A stretch of 64,000 bases of DNA from Rhizorhabdus dicambivorans (GCF_002355275.1 NZ_CP023451.1:1-64000), one strand, 5' to 3'; positions 9,710 to 18,971 are shown, counted from the first letter of the stretch. Program-made: numbers and translations. The notes: generated by a model not told the origin, from the sequence alone.

Positions 9710-10693
9710 ATGACAAAAGGAAATAAGGGCTTCGGCTCGATGTTCACCGAAGGCCTGGATAATGAGGCCGAGCTTGACAATGCGAGCCCCTCGGAAGGGA
9801 TCATGGCGAGCCGAAGCCAGACCCTGGCGCGGATAGCGAGCGGCAAGACGGTTACCGATCGAACGGAGTGGGTGGACCCGGCTCGTTGCCGTCCCTGGCG
9901 GATGCACAATCGCGACCTGGACCATTTGTCCGAAGAGAGCTGTCGCGATCTGATCGACTCCTTTCTCGCGGCGAAGCGGCAGCGCATCCCGGCGATCGTG
10001 CGTCGTCTGAAGGACGATCCTGACTACGATTATGAGATCATCGCTGGCGTTCGCCGGTGGTGGACCGTCCAGTGGCTCCGCGAACATCATCATCCAGAAT
10101 TTGATTATCTCGTCACGATCCAGACCGTCACGGATGAAGAGGCATTCCGGGTTTCGGACGTTGAAAATCGGTCGCGAAAGGACATTTCAGACTGGGAGCG
10201 TGCAAAGGAATATGCGCGAGCGCTGTCGGAGTTTTACGAGAACTCCCAGTCCCAGATGGCGGAGCATCTCAACCTCTCGCGGTCATGGCTGAGCCGCCTG
10301 CTGGATGTTGCGAGGCTTCCTGAGGAGATCGTGGCGGCATTTTCGGACACCCACGACATTACCGTTCGAGTGGCGCGCGATATCAAACCGCTGACCAGCG
10401 AACCGAAAACTCTGAAGCGAATGCGAGACGAGGCCGAGCGCATCGAGGCCGAGCGTAGGAATGGTGGTTCCAGTCTGACCGGACCCGAGGTGGCGAAGCG
10501 ACTTGTTCGTGCGACCGTTGAGGCAAAGAAGAAGGAGACTGGCGAGCGAGAGATCACGGGCAAAGGCGGAAAGACGATTCTGCGCTATGCCAGTGCCAGA
10601 GGTGGGGGGATCACGATCAAGATCGTGCCCCGGACCGGCGCCACGAAGGCCGAGCTCATGAAAGCGATCGAAGAACTGTTGCCGGCGAGCTGA
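9710..10693 (+). CDS. parB: ParB plasmid partition protein
   Basis: A 327-residue centromere-binding protein of the ParB/RepB/Spo0J family that should load on the palindromes just upstream. The nucleotide-binding region shows IIAGVRRWW (residues 110-118, the GERR-box position) and ENRSRKDIS (152-160). A central helix-turn-helix follows (QMAEHLNLSRSWLSRLLDVA, about 182-201), then a C-terminal dimerisation region. ATG 9710 has GTAGGAG about 7 bases upstream. It is the partner of the parA at 8.2 kb and reads in the same direction, 259 bases after its stop. No anomalies are visible. Confidence 0.95.
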   Translation: MTKGNKGFGSMFTEGLDNEAELDNASPSEGIMASRSQTLARIASGKTVTDRTEWVDPARCRPWRMHNRDLDHLSEESCRDLIDSFLAAKRQRIPAIVRRLKDDPDYDYEIIAGVRRWWTVQWLREHHHPEFDYLVTIQTVTDEEAFRVSDVENRSRKDISDWERAKEYARALSEFYENSQSQMAEHLNLSRSWLSRLLDVARLPEEIVAAFSDTHDITVRVARDIKPLTSEPKTLKRMRDEAERIEAERRNGGSSLTGPEVAKRLVRATVEAKKKETGEREITGKGGKTILRYASARGGGITIKIVPRTGATKAELMKAIEELLPAS

Positions 10694-10739
10694 GCAAAAC
10701 AAGCGAGACGGCGTTTCAGTACGGAGGGCGTCCCGGTCG

Positions 10740-11690
10740 CTATTCGGCCCGCAGCCGGCGCTGCGCGGCAGGCGTGGTGGGCAGCGCCGCGAGGAGCTTT
10801 CGGGCACCCTGAGGTGTCACAGACAGCAGCTTCGAAACGGAGGATGCCTGGAGCCCTGGATAGGCGATCAATAGGCGCCCGAGAAGCGGCAGGCGACTTC
10901 GCTGAGTTGCACCTAAATTGGTGAGCTTGGCGACGTCATGCTCAATTGCGGAAAGCTCGCGGAGCCCCGCCGCGCTGATCTGCCCGATCTCCTTAGCGAG
11001 GAACCCGGTCAGCGCGGCAGGGGAAGGGGGCATGAACTTGGGGAGCGGCACCAGTGAGGGGATGATGCGGCTCGTGAAGCCAGCGCGGTAGAGCATGCGA
11101 GGAAGAGCGGTCGCGACGAGCCAGTTGCGATCGCGGCAGCGGGGAGGAAGCTCCAACGAGCGTCCGTCGATCGCAACAACCTCCGAGGCGCCGACCGGAA
11201 GACGCTCGGTCATTTCGGCAAGAGCGAACACGCGCTCGGCGATGGACCGGAGATCGGCGACGGGGAAGGGTGCATCCGCCGCAGACTTCACCTGACGCCA
11301 GAGCGGGCCGAAGTGTGCGAGATCGTCTCCACCATAGCGCTCAGCCTCTGCACGGTCGTCGAGGATGGTTCGGAGAGCATTGAGGGATGCGCGGCCAACC
11401 GGGTCTCTGACATCCTCGTCCCGACTTAGTGCGAGGTGGAAAATGGACGCCACCGATATCGGATCGTTGAGACCTTCGGAGGCGCGGGGAGGGGCGCTTC
11501 GCCCCGCGATCCAATCCTGCAGGTCGCCGACAGCGATCGGCACGCCGGCGAGACCTGCTAACGCCGCGGCGCCGTGAAGGCGCGATCGCGCAAGGAAAAT
11601 GTCGGCGCTTGTACTATGATGAAGCCGGCCGTCGAGCCGGCCGAGCAGCAACATTGGGTCATTTGCGCGGCGGTCGACGATCTCCTGCAT
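10740..11690 (-). CDS. HTH protein, RHE_PE00001/DUF1612-like
   Basis: A 316-residue soluble protein resembling the DUF1612/helix-turn-helix proteins carried on rhizobial and sphingomonad plasmids. The N-terminal half has the LLGRLDGRLHHS pattern followed by a helical region (AALAGLAGVPIAVGDLQDW). The last 60 residues look like a DNA-binding helix-turn-helix (ASSVSKLLSVTPQGARKLLA). It faces parB convergently, 46 bases from its stop. Its own start at 11690 is divergent from the recombinase gene, with the dif-like palindrome in between. The family call is from memory of overall pattern, so it is moderate; a regulatory or DNA-maintenance role is a guess. Confidence 0.55.
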   Translation of the reverse strand: MQEIVDRRANDPMLLLGRLDGRLHHSTSADIFLARSRLHGAAALAGLAGVPIAVGDLQDWIAGRSAPPRASEGLNDPISVASIFHLALSRDEDVRDPVGRASLNALRTILDDRAEAERYGGDDLAHFGPLWRQVKSAADAPFPVADLRSIAERVFALAEMTERLPVGASEVVAIDGRSLELPPRCRDRNWLVATALPRMLYRAGFTSRIIPSLVPLPKFMPPSPAALTGFLAKEIGQISAAGLRELSAIEHDVAKLTNLGATQRSRLPLLGRLLIAYPGLQASSVSKLLSVTPQGARKLLAALPTTPAAQRRLRAE

Positions 11691-11764
11691 CGCTCTTACG
11701 CTTAGCGCGTGAGGAAACCAAAGTCAGCAGTTGGTTTCGCCTCATGCTATCGTCGAAAAGTTCA

Positions 11765-11790
11765 TATGCGATAATTGCAGTTATCGCATA
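11765..11790. repeat. dif-like recombination site
   Basis: Perfect 10-bp inverted arms TATGCGATAA and TTATCGCATA flank the 6-base spacer TTGCAG, 61 bases before the tyrosine recombinase gene. The layout matches XerCD/dif-type sites, where two arms ending in ATAA and TTAT surround a 6-base crossover region. It is likely the target of the adjacent recombinase, acting in multimer resolution. It could instead be an operator of the divergent genes. Confidence 0.6.
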
Positions 11791-11851
11791 AGCGGAATTG
11801 ACCTCTCTTTATTAGGTGAGCTACAAGGGCCGCTGAGGAGCGTGGCGCAGG

Positions 11852-13090
11852 ATGGGCACCGAAACCGGCTTAGAAGGGTCAGAAAACGCTGTGGCGGCGC
11901 CTGAGGCGATCCTGCCAACCGTTAGCGCGCCGGCCGACCTTGCCTGGACGATCGTGCAGATGCGCGCGGGCGAGCGCATTGCCGTCAACGAGGCGCTGAT
12001 CGCCGCCTATCAGGCCGCTTCGTCGCCTCACAGCATCCGCGCGCTCAAGTCCGACATCGAAGCATTCGACAGCTGGTGTCGGCGCACCAACCGGATCGCG
12101 CTGCCGGCGACGGCTGAGACCGTGGCCGATTATCTGGATGCGCGGGCGGGGAAGGGGAGCCGTCCAGCGTCGCTATCCCGGTACAAGGCGTCGATCGCCA
12201 AGATTCATCAACTGCTCGACCGCCAGGATCCGACGCCGGCGCCGCTGGTCAAGTTGCGGCTGCAGGCCGTGCGCCGTGAGAAGGGGACGGCGCAGAAGCA
12301 GGCGCGGCCGCTGCGGTTCAAGGGCCCGGTGCGCGACGTCGAGCGTGACAAGGCGCGTGGGCTCAACATCCGCGCGCTGCTAGAGAGCTGCGGAGACGAT
12401 CTGCCGGGCCTTCGCGATCGTGCATTGCTGTCGGCGGCCTATGATACCGGCCTGCGAGCCTCCGAACTCGTGGCGGTGGCCGTCGAGCATATCGAGGAGG
12501 CGATCGACCCCGAGTCACGCCTGCTGCAGATCCTGCGCAGTAAGGGCGATCAGGACGGGGAGGGGGCGACCGCCTATCTTAGCCCCCGCACCGTCGCGGC
12601 GATCATGGCCTGGACCGAGGCTGCCGAGCTATCGGCCGGGCCGCTGTTCCGGCGGGTGCAGGTGCGGCGCTACAAGGCGCGCGCCGCCGTGCGCGGTCGG
12701 GCGATCGACAGCATTTCAGGTCGTGAGGCTTGGGACCTGCGCAAGACACTCTCGAAGCCTGCCGTGAAGGCGCGCGTCGAATATGACATCGGCAGCCTGG
12801 CGCTCCACCCGGGCTCGATCGGGCCGATTTTCCGGTCGATCATCAAGCGGGCGTTCGACCTCGGCGCGCTGCCCGATCTGACAGCCGAGGATTTGGCCAG
12901 ATTGCTAAAAGGGATCAGCGCGCACTCGACACGGATCGGGCTGAACCAGGATTTGTTCGCGAGTGGCGAGGATCTCGCGGGTATCATGGATGCTTTGCGG
13001 TGGAAGTCGCCACGAATGCCACTGAGCTACAACCGTAATTTGGCCGCCGAAGCGGGCGCCGTCGGCCGCCTGATGGACAGGTTGAAATGA
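11852..13090 (+). CDS. Tyrosine recombinase/integrase
   Basis: A 412-residue tyrosine site-specific recombinase. A SAM-like core-binding domain spans about residues 45-125 (PHSIRALKSDIEAFDSWC). The catalytic domain shows the first arginine in GLRASELVAV (R202), the HxxR box in ISAHSTRIGL (H358, R361), a tryptophan in LRWKSP (W384) and the nucleophile in MPLSYNRN (Y393). All catalytic positions are present, so it should be active. It lies beside the partition cassette and directly downstream of a dif-like palindrome, which suggests resolution of plasmid dimers rather than phage integration. The start at 11852 has a modest GCAGG site; an in-frame later start cannot be excluded. Confidence 0.9.
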   Translation: MGTETGLEGSENAVAAPEAILPTVSAPADLAWTIVQMRAGERIAVNEALIAAYQAASSPHSIRALKSDIEAFDSWCRRTNRIALPATAETVADYLDARAGKGSRPASLSRYKASIAKIHQLLDRQDPTPAPLVKLRLQAVRREKGTAQKQARPLRFKGPVRDVERDKARGLNIRALLESCGDDLPGLRDRALLSAAYDTGLRASELVAVAVEHIEEAIDPESRLLQILRSKGDQDGEGATAYLSPRTVAAIMAWTEAAELSAGPLFRRVQVRRYKARAAVRGRAIDSISGREAWDLRKTLSKPAVKARVEYDIGSLALHPGSIGPIFRSIIKRAFDLGALPDLTAEDLARLLKGISAHSTRIGLNQDLFASGEDLAGIMDALRWKSPRMPLSYNRNLAAEAGAVGRLMDRLK

Positions 13091-13543
13091 CCGCGCCCGG
13101 TATCGACAGCTGCTCCCTAGCCCCTTTGTATTTCGAGGCCTTCTTTGGTGCCAGCACGGGGCGGTGCAACGGCTTTCTTAGATTGTGCCCAAGGTGTTGT
13201 CTAATCGCGAACCGCTGAGCAAGCACCTTTTCGCAACATCACTGGGCTGCCGTGGCGGGATGACAGGCAGCTGCAGTCATAAAGATCGACAGGCTCGGTA
13301 CCCTGGCGCCTTTAAGGTGGGCGCTGCCAGGAGCATGGTTGTCTGCGCGGTCGACATGTTCCGCCGCATGATGGGTTTCGCAAGAGAGGCCTTCCAGTGT
13401 GGTGCGCGCATTTTGCCGACAGTAATTGCAACTGGAACGTTGTTGGACGGAATGGCCTGACCAACGTCCCGACGAGACGACCGGGCGCCGGATACCGGCG
13501 TGATCGGCTATGGTTTTTCCTTCTAGCTTCCTCGTGAACTGGT
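13091..13543. other. Intergenic, no gene recognised
   Basis: Open frames here have no recognisable motifs or good starts. The stretch lies between the recombinase and an IS110 remnant and is probably decayed insertion-sequence debris. Confidence 0.5.
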
Positions 13544-13796
13544 TTAAGGCTTTGCGTTTGCTGACCTGTCGAACAGCTCGCCAGTCTTCAGCATCTGATG
13601 CATTATGACTGCCAGCTTGCACGCGTCGCTCTGGTGCCCCGCAAACGAGCTGCTTCCCGAGCTCTGCGGTCTGGCTGCGCATGCTGCGCCATGCTTCGAG
13701 GATGGGCAAGATGATCCGCTCCAATGCAGCATTGGTGCTCAAAAGGCTCCGGACGTGCCCTTCAAAGACTCGTCCGGAACCCTTGGGAATGATCAA
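13544..13796 (-). pseudogene. IS110-family transposase remnant
   Basis: A fragment of an IS110-type transposase. Reading leftward from 13796, the first about 50 residues (GRVFEGHVRSLLSTNAAL, then ILEAWRSMRSQTAELGK) match the helical segment that precedes the conserved proline-glycine region of this family. A few dozen bases later a different frame shows a typical C-terminal end (ACKLAVIMHQMLKTGELF) stopping at 13544. The N-terminal catalytic domain and the central region are missing, so it is inactive. It marks an old insertion and deletion at the boundary between the plasmid backbone and the accessory genes. The IS110 assignment rests on pattern only. Confidence 0.6.
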
Positions 13797-13834
13797 ACCG
13801 AATCAGCAACGGAAGTCGATAATGCATTGCAGCG

Positions 13835-14599
13835 TCACTTTTGGCGATTATCTGATCCGTCGATCCTCCGTCCCGTTAGCAGGCCTTTGGCGCCCTTGCC
13901 TTCGAACTTGAACTCGAAGTCTCTCCAGGTTTTCCTCCAGCGTCGCGCCACGTATCTTTCTCCTGGTCTTGCTGCATCATCGAGCATGATAAGGCCTCCC
14001 GGTGCGATACGTTCGAAAAGGCGTTCCGCCATTCCTCGGGTAAAGGGATGTATTGACCAAGGCGGTCCATCTATGACAAGCAGATCAATTGTCTTTGGAA
14101 GGTGATGCAAGACATACCATAATCCAGGCCAGGCCTTGTCCCGAAAGTTCAGCGGAGCATGGCTGAAACTTGCCGACAGGTGGTGCTCAGCGAGCCAAAT
14201 GCCCATCTGCTCAACGAACGGTTCATACTGATCGTAGCTGTATAAATGCCCGCCACCGTGAAGCGACAATGCTTTGGCGATAACCAGCGAAGTTACTCCG
14301 GAACCTAATTCCACAACATTTTTCGGTTGTCGGACTTCAATCTCATCAACAATCCTGTGAAGAAGGTAAGTGTCTGCTTTCCAGCTGCCAAGATGAGGCA
14401 AGGCGTCCTGTTCAAGGTTTATACGCTCAAGAACAGCATTTTTTTCAGCTTTGTTTCCCCCATAAAGGCTTTTCAACAGCCAAGGCCATTGGATGAGCGC
14501 AAAGAATAGCTGGAACAGGGTTTCGCCCTTTGTGCGCGCGGTGCCTGTTTCCTGCGGCATCTTTTTGGCCAGCATGCCGGTCAGATTTTTGGTCGTCAA
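13835..14599 (-). CDS. Class I SAM-dependent methyltransferase
   Basis: A 254-residue Rossmann-fold methyltransferase of the Methyltransf_24 type. Motif I is VVELGSGVTSLVIAKAL (about residues 95-111), the acidic loop follows strand 2 in LYSYDQYEP, and motif IV is LLVIDGPPW near 173-181. The FxLIMLDDAARPGE-like segment near 215 fits the final strands. The N-terminal 45 residues are hydrophobic in places (LFQLFFALIQWPWLL), which might be an amphipathic membrane anchor. The substrate is unknown. It lies 160 bases downstream of the hydrolase gene on the same strand and may be the last gene of that leftward group. The length suits the family. Confidence 0.8.
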   Translation of the reverse strand: MTTKNLTGMLAKKMPQETGTARTKGETLFQLFFALIQWPWLLKSLYGGNKAEKNAVLERINLEQDALPHLGSWKADTYLLHRIVDEIEVRQPKNVVELGSGVTSLVIAKALSLHGGGHLYSYDQYEPFVEQMGIWLAEHHLSASFSHAPLNFRDKAWPGLWYVLHHLPKTIDLLVIDGPPWSIHPFTRGMAERLFERIAPGGLIMLDDAARPGERYVARRWRKTWRDFEFKFEGKGAKGLLTGRRIDGSDNRQK

Positions 14600-14759
14600 C
14601 TTTCGTCACCTTCGTTATGGATAGCAGTCCAGTGAGCGAGGCAGCAGCCAGTTACCGAGTGTCATCTTAGGCAAACCCACCAATGTATGGCGCTCTGCAC
14701 AGCAAGTCGTCCGACCCTCGATGATCTGGAGCAAAATCTCTTCTCCCATGCTCGTCCCT

Positions 14760-15632
14760 CTAGGAGGTCGACTGGCGCCCTAAAAAGCCGAGAATTGCGG
14801 CAGAAAAGGCGTCGTTTGCATCGCCTGCGACCATATGCGTGGCATCGATTATGTCGGTATATTCAGCATGCGGCGCCAATTCGCGTAGATGTTCGACAGC
14901 GCCTTTCGAGACAAGATCACTAGATCCGCCCCTGATCAGATGAAGCGGTAGCGTCAAATTAGCGGCAGCCTTGTATAATATATTGACTTGCTGCTCCTGA
15001 TGCGCGGTATCGCTGCAATGTGCAGCCACCATATTGCTAATAAATGCTGGATCCCAGTGCCAGTAATAGCGGCCATCCTCTTTATGCCGGAGATAGTGCC
15101 GCAGGCCATCACCCGCTCTGCGCTTGCGACGATGAGGCATGTAGCGCGCAATGACTTGTGCAGCTTCTTCCGGAGACGAAAAGCCAGTCTCGACATGTTC
15201 TTGCATGAAGCTGACCACCCGCATCACGCCGCCCGGATCGATACGCGGGGCTATATCTACAAGAGTGAGCGACGCGAAGCTGCCTGGGGCGAGGTCTCCT
15301 TCGGCTATCATTCCGGCAAGGCCGCCAAGGGAGGCGCCTACCAGAGCCGGTTTGCGATCCATTCTTGATGCTACCGCGACGAGATCGGCCGCAAAGTCGC
15401 GCACGTCATAGGCACCTGCGCTCGACCAGTCGCTGTCGCCATGCCCACGCATGTCGATAGCGATAGCGCGAAACCCCGCCTCGACCAGATCTTGCATTAC
15501 CCGCTTCCAGGCGCGGCGAGTCTGACCCGCCCCGTGGGCAAGCAAGACGGGCATCGCCCCGCACTCGCCCTTCACTTCAACAGCCAGGCTGATACCAGCG
15601 GCTCCATCGATTGTGCGATTCTTCCCGGTCAT
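14760..15632 (-). CDS. Alpha/beta hydrolase
   Basis: A 290-residue alpha/beta-hydrolase-fold enzyme. The oxyanion-hole segment is LLAHGAGQT (residues 30-38), the nucleophile elbow LVGASLGG has Ser101, the acid is probably Asp239 in RGGSSDLV, and the catalytic histidine is His266 in DATHMVAGD. A cap region lies between about 130 and 200. No signal peptide is visible, so it should be cytoplasmic. The fold covers esterases, lactonases and C-C hydrolases, and the sequence does not settle the substrate. It lies downstream of an MCE-protein gene and an ABC1 kinase gene on the same strand, which suggests work on lipids or hydrophobic compounds, but that is inference. Confidence 0.88.
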   Translation of the reverse strand: MTGKNRTIDGAAGISLAVEVKGECGAMPVLLAHGAGQTRRAWKRVMQDLVEAGFRAIAIDMRGHGDSDWSSAGAYDVRDFAADLVAVASRMDRKPALVGASLGGLAGMIAEGDLAPGSFASLTLVDIAPRIDPGGVMRVVSFMQEHVETGFSSPEEAAQVIARYMPHRRKRRAGDGLRHYLRHKEDGRYYWHWDPAFISNMVAAHCSDTAHQEQQVNILYKAAANLTLPLHLIRGGSSDLVSKGAVEHLRELAPHAEYTDIIDATHMVAGDANDAFSAAILGFLGRQSTS

Positions 15633-15847
15633 CCACCAGTCTCGGTCTTGCAGGCCCGATTGAAGATAAACCCCTTAGTCCATTTTTGGCGTTGCCTTTG
15701 CGCCACTTCAGGACGTTGCATCCACACACGCGCGAAGAATTGAGAGGGTCGTTCTATCGTCCTGACTTCGTGCTTCACAGAAGCTGATTGCGCGCCTGTG
15801 CATGAAGACGAGGGTTGGTCCGTTCCTGAGCGGTCGATCGCGATCAT

Positions 15848-16789
15848 CTATTTCCGTTCCTCAGTCGTGGGCCGGTAGTCAGGTAGTTTGGGAGATCCCA
15901 AGCCTTCCCGGTCAATCTTCTTGGCCGCATCGCCCACGCGTCGAACTGGTTCGCGAACGGAGCGGGCGGTTTCGGCGATTTGTTGCGCATCCCCTTCCAA
16001 TTGCCTGATCCGGGGCCGTGCGTGTGCAATGGATAGGCCCAGAGACCGGGCCTTGCCTTCGGCATCATGCAAGGGCCGGCCGAGGCTGTCGCGAAGACCG
16101 CCCCGCGATGCCTCGAGCCTCAGGCGAAGCCTCTCCGCGTCGTCTCCCGCCCGAGCCATCACATTCCCTAGAGAATGGATCCTGTCTTCCTGCAGGACCT
16201 CCGCCGCGATTTGACTGGCATCGCTTTTCCAGTCCCGCGAGCGCAGCGCGAGTTGGCCAAGACGTTCCTCGATTGATCGCTGACCGGCAGGGTCCAGCTT
16301 CTTTGAGATGCTCTCGGCACCTGACGATATCTTGGCGATCATCTCGCCTGGATTGAGATCACCGCTCAGGAGACCGCCGGTCTTCACTGGCACAAGCGGG
16401 AATGGCTGTCCCGCTTGAACTGTAAGTGCCGGTTCACGCTTGTTGCTTCCCGCCAGGCTTATTTCTGCCGATCCATCGAAGAATGATTTATCGATCGACG
16501 CTGTCACGCCGCGATGGAGTAAGATGTCCTTGGTAAGGACGAACCGGACCATCACCGTACCCGGATTTGAAGGTTGGAGCCGGACCTGGGTTACTTTCCC
16601 GACGGGAACACCAAGAAGGTTGACGCCCGATCCGATTTGAACGCCGTCGACCGATTGTTTAAACTGCACCTCATACGTGGCCCCGTCAGCCTCACGCGAC
16701 TGGATGAGCCACAGGGTGAACCCAATGACGGCGGCTATGAGCAGGCCGACAACAAGGCTCACCTTCAACCAGTTCGAACGCGTTTCCAT
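15848..16789 (-). CDS. MCE/MlaD-domain substrate-binding protein
   Basis: A 313-residue membrane-anchored MCE-family protein. A single transmembrane segment (LVVGLLIAAVIGFTLWLI) at about residues 11-28 is followed by the MCE domain (YEVQFKQSVDGVQIGSGV to about 115) with the typical LGVPVGKVTQV stretch. A long polar helical tail follows. MCE proteins bind lipids or steroids in the periplasm for Mla-type ABC transporters. This is the second MCE protein of the locus; the other is MlaD at 21 kb on the opposite strand. It sits 70 bases downstream of the ABC1 kinase gene and is probably in the same leftward operon starting with marR. It may give the divergent transporter an alternative binding subunit. 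Confidence 0.88.
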   Translation of the reverse strand: METRSNWLKVSLVVGLLIAAVIGFTLWLIQSREADGATYEVQFKQSVDGVQIGSGVNLLGVPVGKVTQVRLQPSNPGTVMVRFVLTKDILLHRGVTASIDKSFFDGSAEISLAGSNKREPALTVQAGQPFPLVPVKTGGLLSGDLNPGEMIAKISSGAESISKKLDPAGQRSIEERLGQLALRSRDWKSDASQIAAEVLQEDRIHSLGNVMARAGDDAERLRLRLEASRGGLRDSLGRPLHDAEGKARSLGLSIAHARPRIRQLEGDAQQIAETARSVREPVRRVGDAAKKIDREGLGSPKLPDYRPTTEERK

Positions 16790-16859
16790 GCGACCTAGAA
16801 ATCCTGGAGCCGGCAGCGCGACAAATAAGCTTTGACTTTTCGCGAGATTTGGAACGTGA

Positions 16860-18473
16860 TCATCGCCGCTTCACTCGTTCGCCAATTGCCAGGGCAATGG
16901 AAAGCACCGCCAGCAGCCCGGCGATCATCGGTTCCGAGGCGAAAAGGATTGCAGCACATATTCCCAATGCTGCGGGGTAGAGCTGGGGAGTGGCTCTGCT
17001 GTTGCGCTCATCGCCGCGCAATCGTTCAAGATCCCTGGGTGCGATACTGACGGTGATAGACCCGGTACGCGCAACTCTCTCGATCTGTCCCACCAGGCTC
17101 GGCGTTGACAAGGCGGCTCTTCCAAGCGCTGCAAATAGCTTGCCCGCTTCGCCACGCAATCGCGCAGGACTCGTTCGCTCGCGCATCAGTTCCTTTGCCA
17201 GCGGAGCCAGTTCTCGAGTGATGTCAAATGTCGGATCGATGCGCCGGACAAATCCCTCTGCTGTGAGCAGCGTCCGGAGCACCAGTGCCAGATCGGGCGG
17301 GAGCGCGAGATGAAAGTCGCGCAGTATCGCAAAGACCATCTTGAAAATGTCGGTAAGGTCAATTTGCTCCAGCAGAACATTGCTGAAACGGTTGATCAGT
17401 TCGTCCAGGGCCTCTTCCAGCCTGACACGGTCAACATCAGGGTCGCCCGCCCAAAGCAGCAGAATATCGACGACCCCGCTTGTGTCCGCCGCCGCGATCG
17501 CCAGGCCAAGCCGTACCAATTCCTCCCGGCGTCTCGGCAGAAGCGTCCCCACCGCTCCGAAGTCGATAAGCGCCAGCGTTCCGTCCTCCAGGAAAAAGAC
17601 GTTGCCGGGGTGGGGATCGGCGTGGAAATGACCATTGATGACGATCATGTGGAGGATCGCCTGCGCATAGGTGCTGGCGAGGCTCGTGAGATCAAGGTCG
17701 CCCTGCCGTGCCGCCTCCAGATCGCTTGCCGCGAGGCCTCGAAACCGCTCCTGTATGTTGACACGCCTGCCGGACAACTCCCAGTCGAAGCGAGCCGTTC
17801 GCACGCCGAAAGCTTTGAGATACTCTCCGATCGTATCGCTGGCGCGAGCTTCCGCGCCGAGGTCCATTTCCCGATCGATACTTTCAGCGAAGTGGCGCAG
17901 CAGTTCGTCCGGCTTGAGTCGCGCGATCTCGGGGATGCGGCGCTCTGCGATCCGGGCGACGCGGCGCAGCAGCCGAAGGTCGGCGTCGACAATCCGCTCG
18001 ATCCCGGGACGACGGACCTTGACGATAACGTCCCGGCCGTCGAGCAGCGTTGCTGCATGGACCTGAGCGATCGAGCCGGCCGCAATCGCTTCGTCTTCAA
18101 ACGAGGCGAAATAGCTTTCCACAGTTCCGCCGATCGCCTCTTCGATAAGTGGTCGCACGGTGGCGAACGGCAGCGGCGGAACCCGGTCCTGAAGTTTCGA
18201 AAGCGCATCGATCCAATCGGGCTCCAACAGATCACTTCGCATTGCAAGAATCTGCCCGAACTTGACCGCCGCAGGACCGATATCTTGCAGCAGCGCAACG
18301 ACTGCTTCTGGTCGAGCGCTATCAAATGGTTCCTCACCACCCAGTCTGAGACCTAGCCGGGAGGCCATTCCCTTGAGGCCATGTCGCCCGAACAGAAGCA
18401 GGATTTGTGCGAACCGCTCCCGCTCCTTCAATGCGACCGCTTCAGGCCCGTCCATCAAATGAGGATCAGCCAT
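16860..18473 (-). CDS. ABC1/UbiB-family atypical kinase (AarF-like)
   Basis: A 537-residue protein-kinase-like protein of the ABC1/ADCK/UbiB family, associated with ubiquinone or other isoprenoid lipid metabolism. It has the family-specific KxGQ motif (AAVKFGQILAMRSD, near 88), the alanine-rich loop (AAGSIAQVHAA, near 130), the catalytic lysine in VIVKVRRPG, HADPHPGNVFF (near 285) and the metal-binding LIDFGAVG. The C-terminus has one or two hydrophobic segments (ALGICAAILFASEPMIAGLLAVLSIA, given in full only by position 495-520). Start ATG 18473 overlaps the marR stop by 8 bases, so the two genes are translationally linked. A plasmid copy next to an Mla-type transporter is notable; the substrate is unknown. 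Confidence 0.92.
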   Translation of the reverse strand: MADPHLMDGPEAVALKERERFAQILLLFGRHGLKGMASRLGLRLGGEEPFDSARPEAVVALLQDIGPAAVKFGQILAMRSDLLEPDWIDALSKLQDRVPPLPFATVRPLIEEAIGGTVESYFASFEDEAIAAGSIAQVHAATLLDGRDVIVKVRRPGIERIVDADLRLLRRVARIAERRIPEIARLKPDELLRHFAESIDREMDLGAEARASDTIGEYLKAFGVRTARFDWELSGRRVNIQERFRGLAASDLEAARQGDLDLTSLASTYAQAILHMIVINGHFHADPHPGNVFFLEDGTLALIDFGAVGTLLPRRREELVRLGLAIAAADTSGVVDILLLWAGDPDVDRVRLEEALDELINRFSNVLLEQIDLTDIFKMVFAILRDFHLALPPDLALVLRTLLTAEGFVRRIDPTFDITRELAPLAKELMRERTSPARLRGEAGKLFAALGRAALSTPSLVGQIERVARTGSITVSIAPRDLERLRGDERNSRATPQLYPAALGICAAILFASEPMIAGLLAVLSIALAIGERVKRR

Positions 18474-18960
18474 CGTTATGTGCCTTGAGCGTGGGGACCC
18501 GACCTTGGCGGAAGCCAGCTTGCGTTTCGAGTTGATCCACGACCTTGTCGAGGTGAAGGATCGCCCTATCCAATGCTTCCAGTTCTTCCGCGGTCAAGCT
18601 GCCGAAGGTCTTTGCCACAATGCCATCGTAGAGTGGCAGGGCCTGCTCCAGCATCGCCCTGCCTGCGTCCGTGATTTCCACGAGCTTTACACGGCGGTCC
18701 TCTTCAACGGGCGAGCGTGTGACCAGACCATTCTGCTCCAACCAGTCAATCGCCTGGGTTACCGTGCGCGGGGCCTGATCGAAGAAGCTTGCAATATCGG
18801 TTGAGCGGCTGGGTTGCTCGGCGAGATATACTAGCAGCTTAAGACGGGCCATCGATGCACCTTGGGACGCAAGGTGCGCGTCGATCAGCCGCCGCATTCT
18901 GTACCAGGTCCAGCCAAAGGCCGTCGCGAGCGCGCGCAAATGAACTTCCTGAGGTTCCAT
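18466..18960 (-). CDS. MarR-family transcriptional regulator
   Basis: A 164-residue winged-helix repressor of the MarR family. The DNA-binding region runs from about residue 40 to 100 (STDIASFFDQAPRTVTQAIDWLEQNGLV) with the wing VTRSPVEEDRRVKLVEITDAG. MarR proteins bind palindromes and release on contact with phenolic or other hydrophobic ligands. The start ATG 18960 has AAGGA upstream. A palindromic motif overlapping this start recurs before the emrA gene at 24.8 kb, which suggests control of its own operon, perhaps the divergent transporter, and the efflux operon. It is followed with an 8-base overlap by the ABC1 kinase gene. Confidence 0.92.
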   Translation of the reverse strand: MEPQEVHLRALATAFGWTWYRMRRLIDAHLASQGASMARLKLLVYLAEQPSRSTDIASFFDQAPRTVTQAIDWLEQNGLVTRSPVEEDRRVKLVEITDAGRAMLEQALPLYDGIVAKTFGSLTAEELEALDRAILHLDKVVDQLETQAGFRQGRVPTLKAHNDG

Positions 18961-18971
18961 ATGTTATGTCC
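18951..18971. promoter_or_regulatory. Possible MarR operator at marR start
   Basis: GAGGTTCCATAT followed by GTTATG overlaps the marR start codon; its core CATA-TGT-TATG is symmetric. The same 12 bases plus TATG recur at 24783-24803 upstream of emrA, where the core CATATAATATG is a perfect palindrome. Repetition before two likely co-regulated operons supports an operator; this is inference. Confidence 0.45.
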
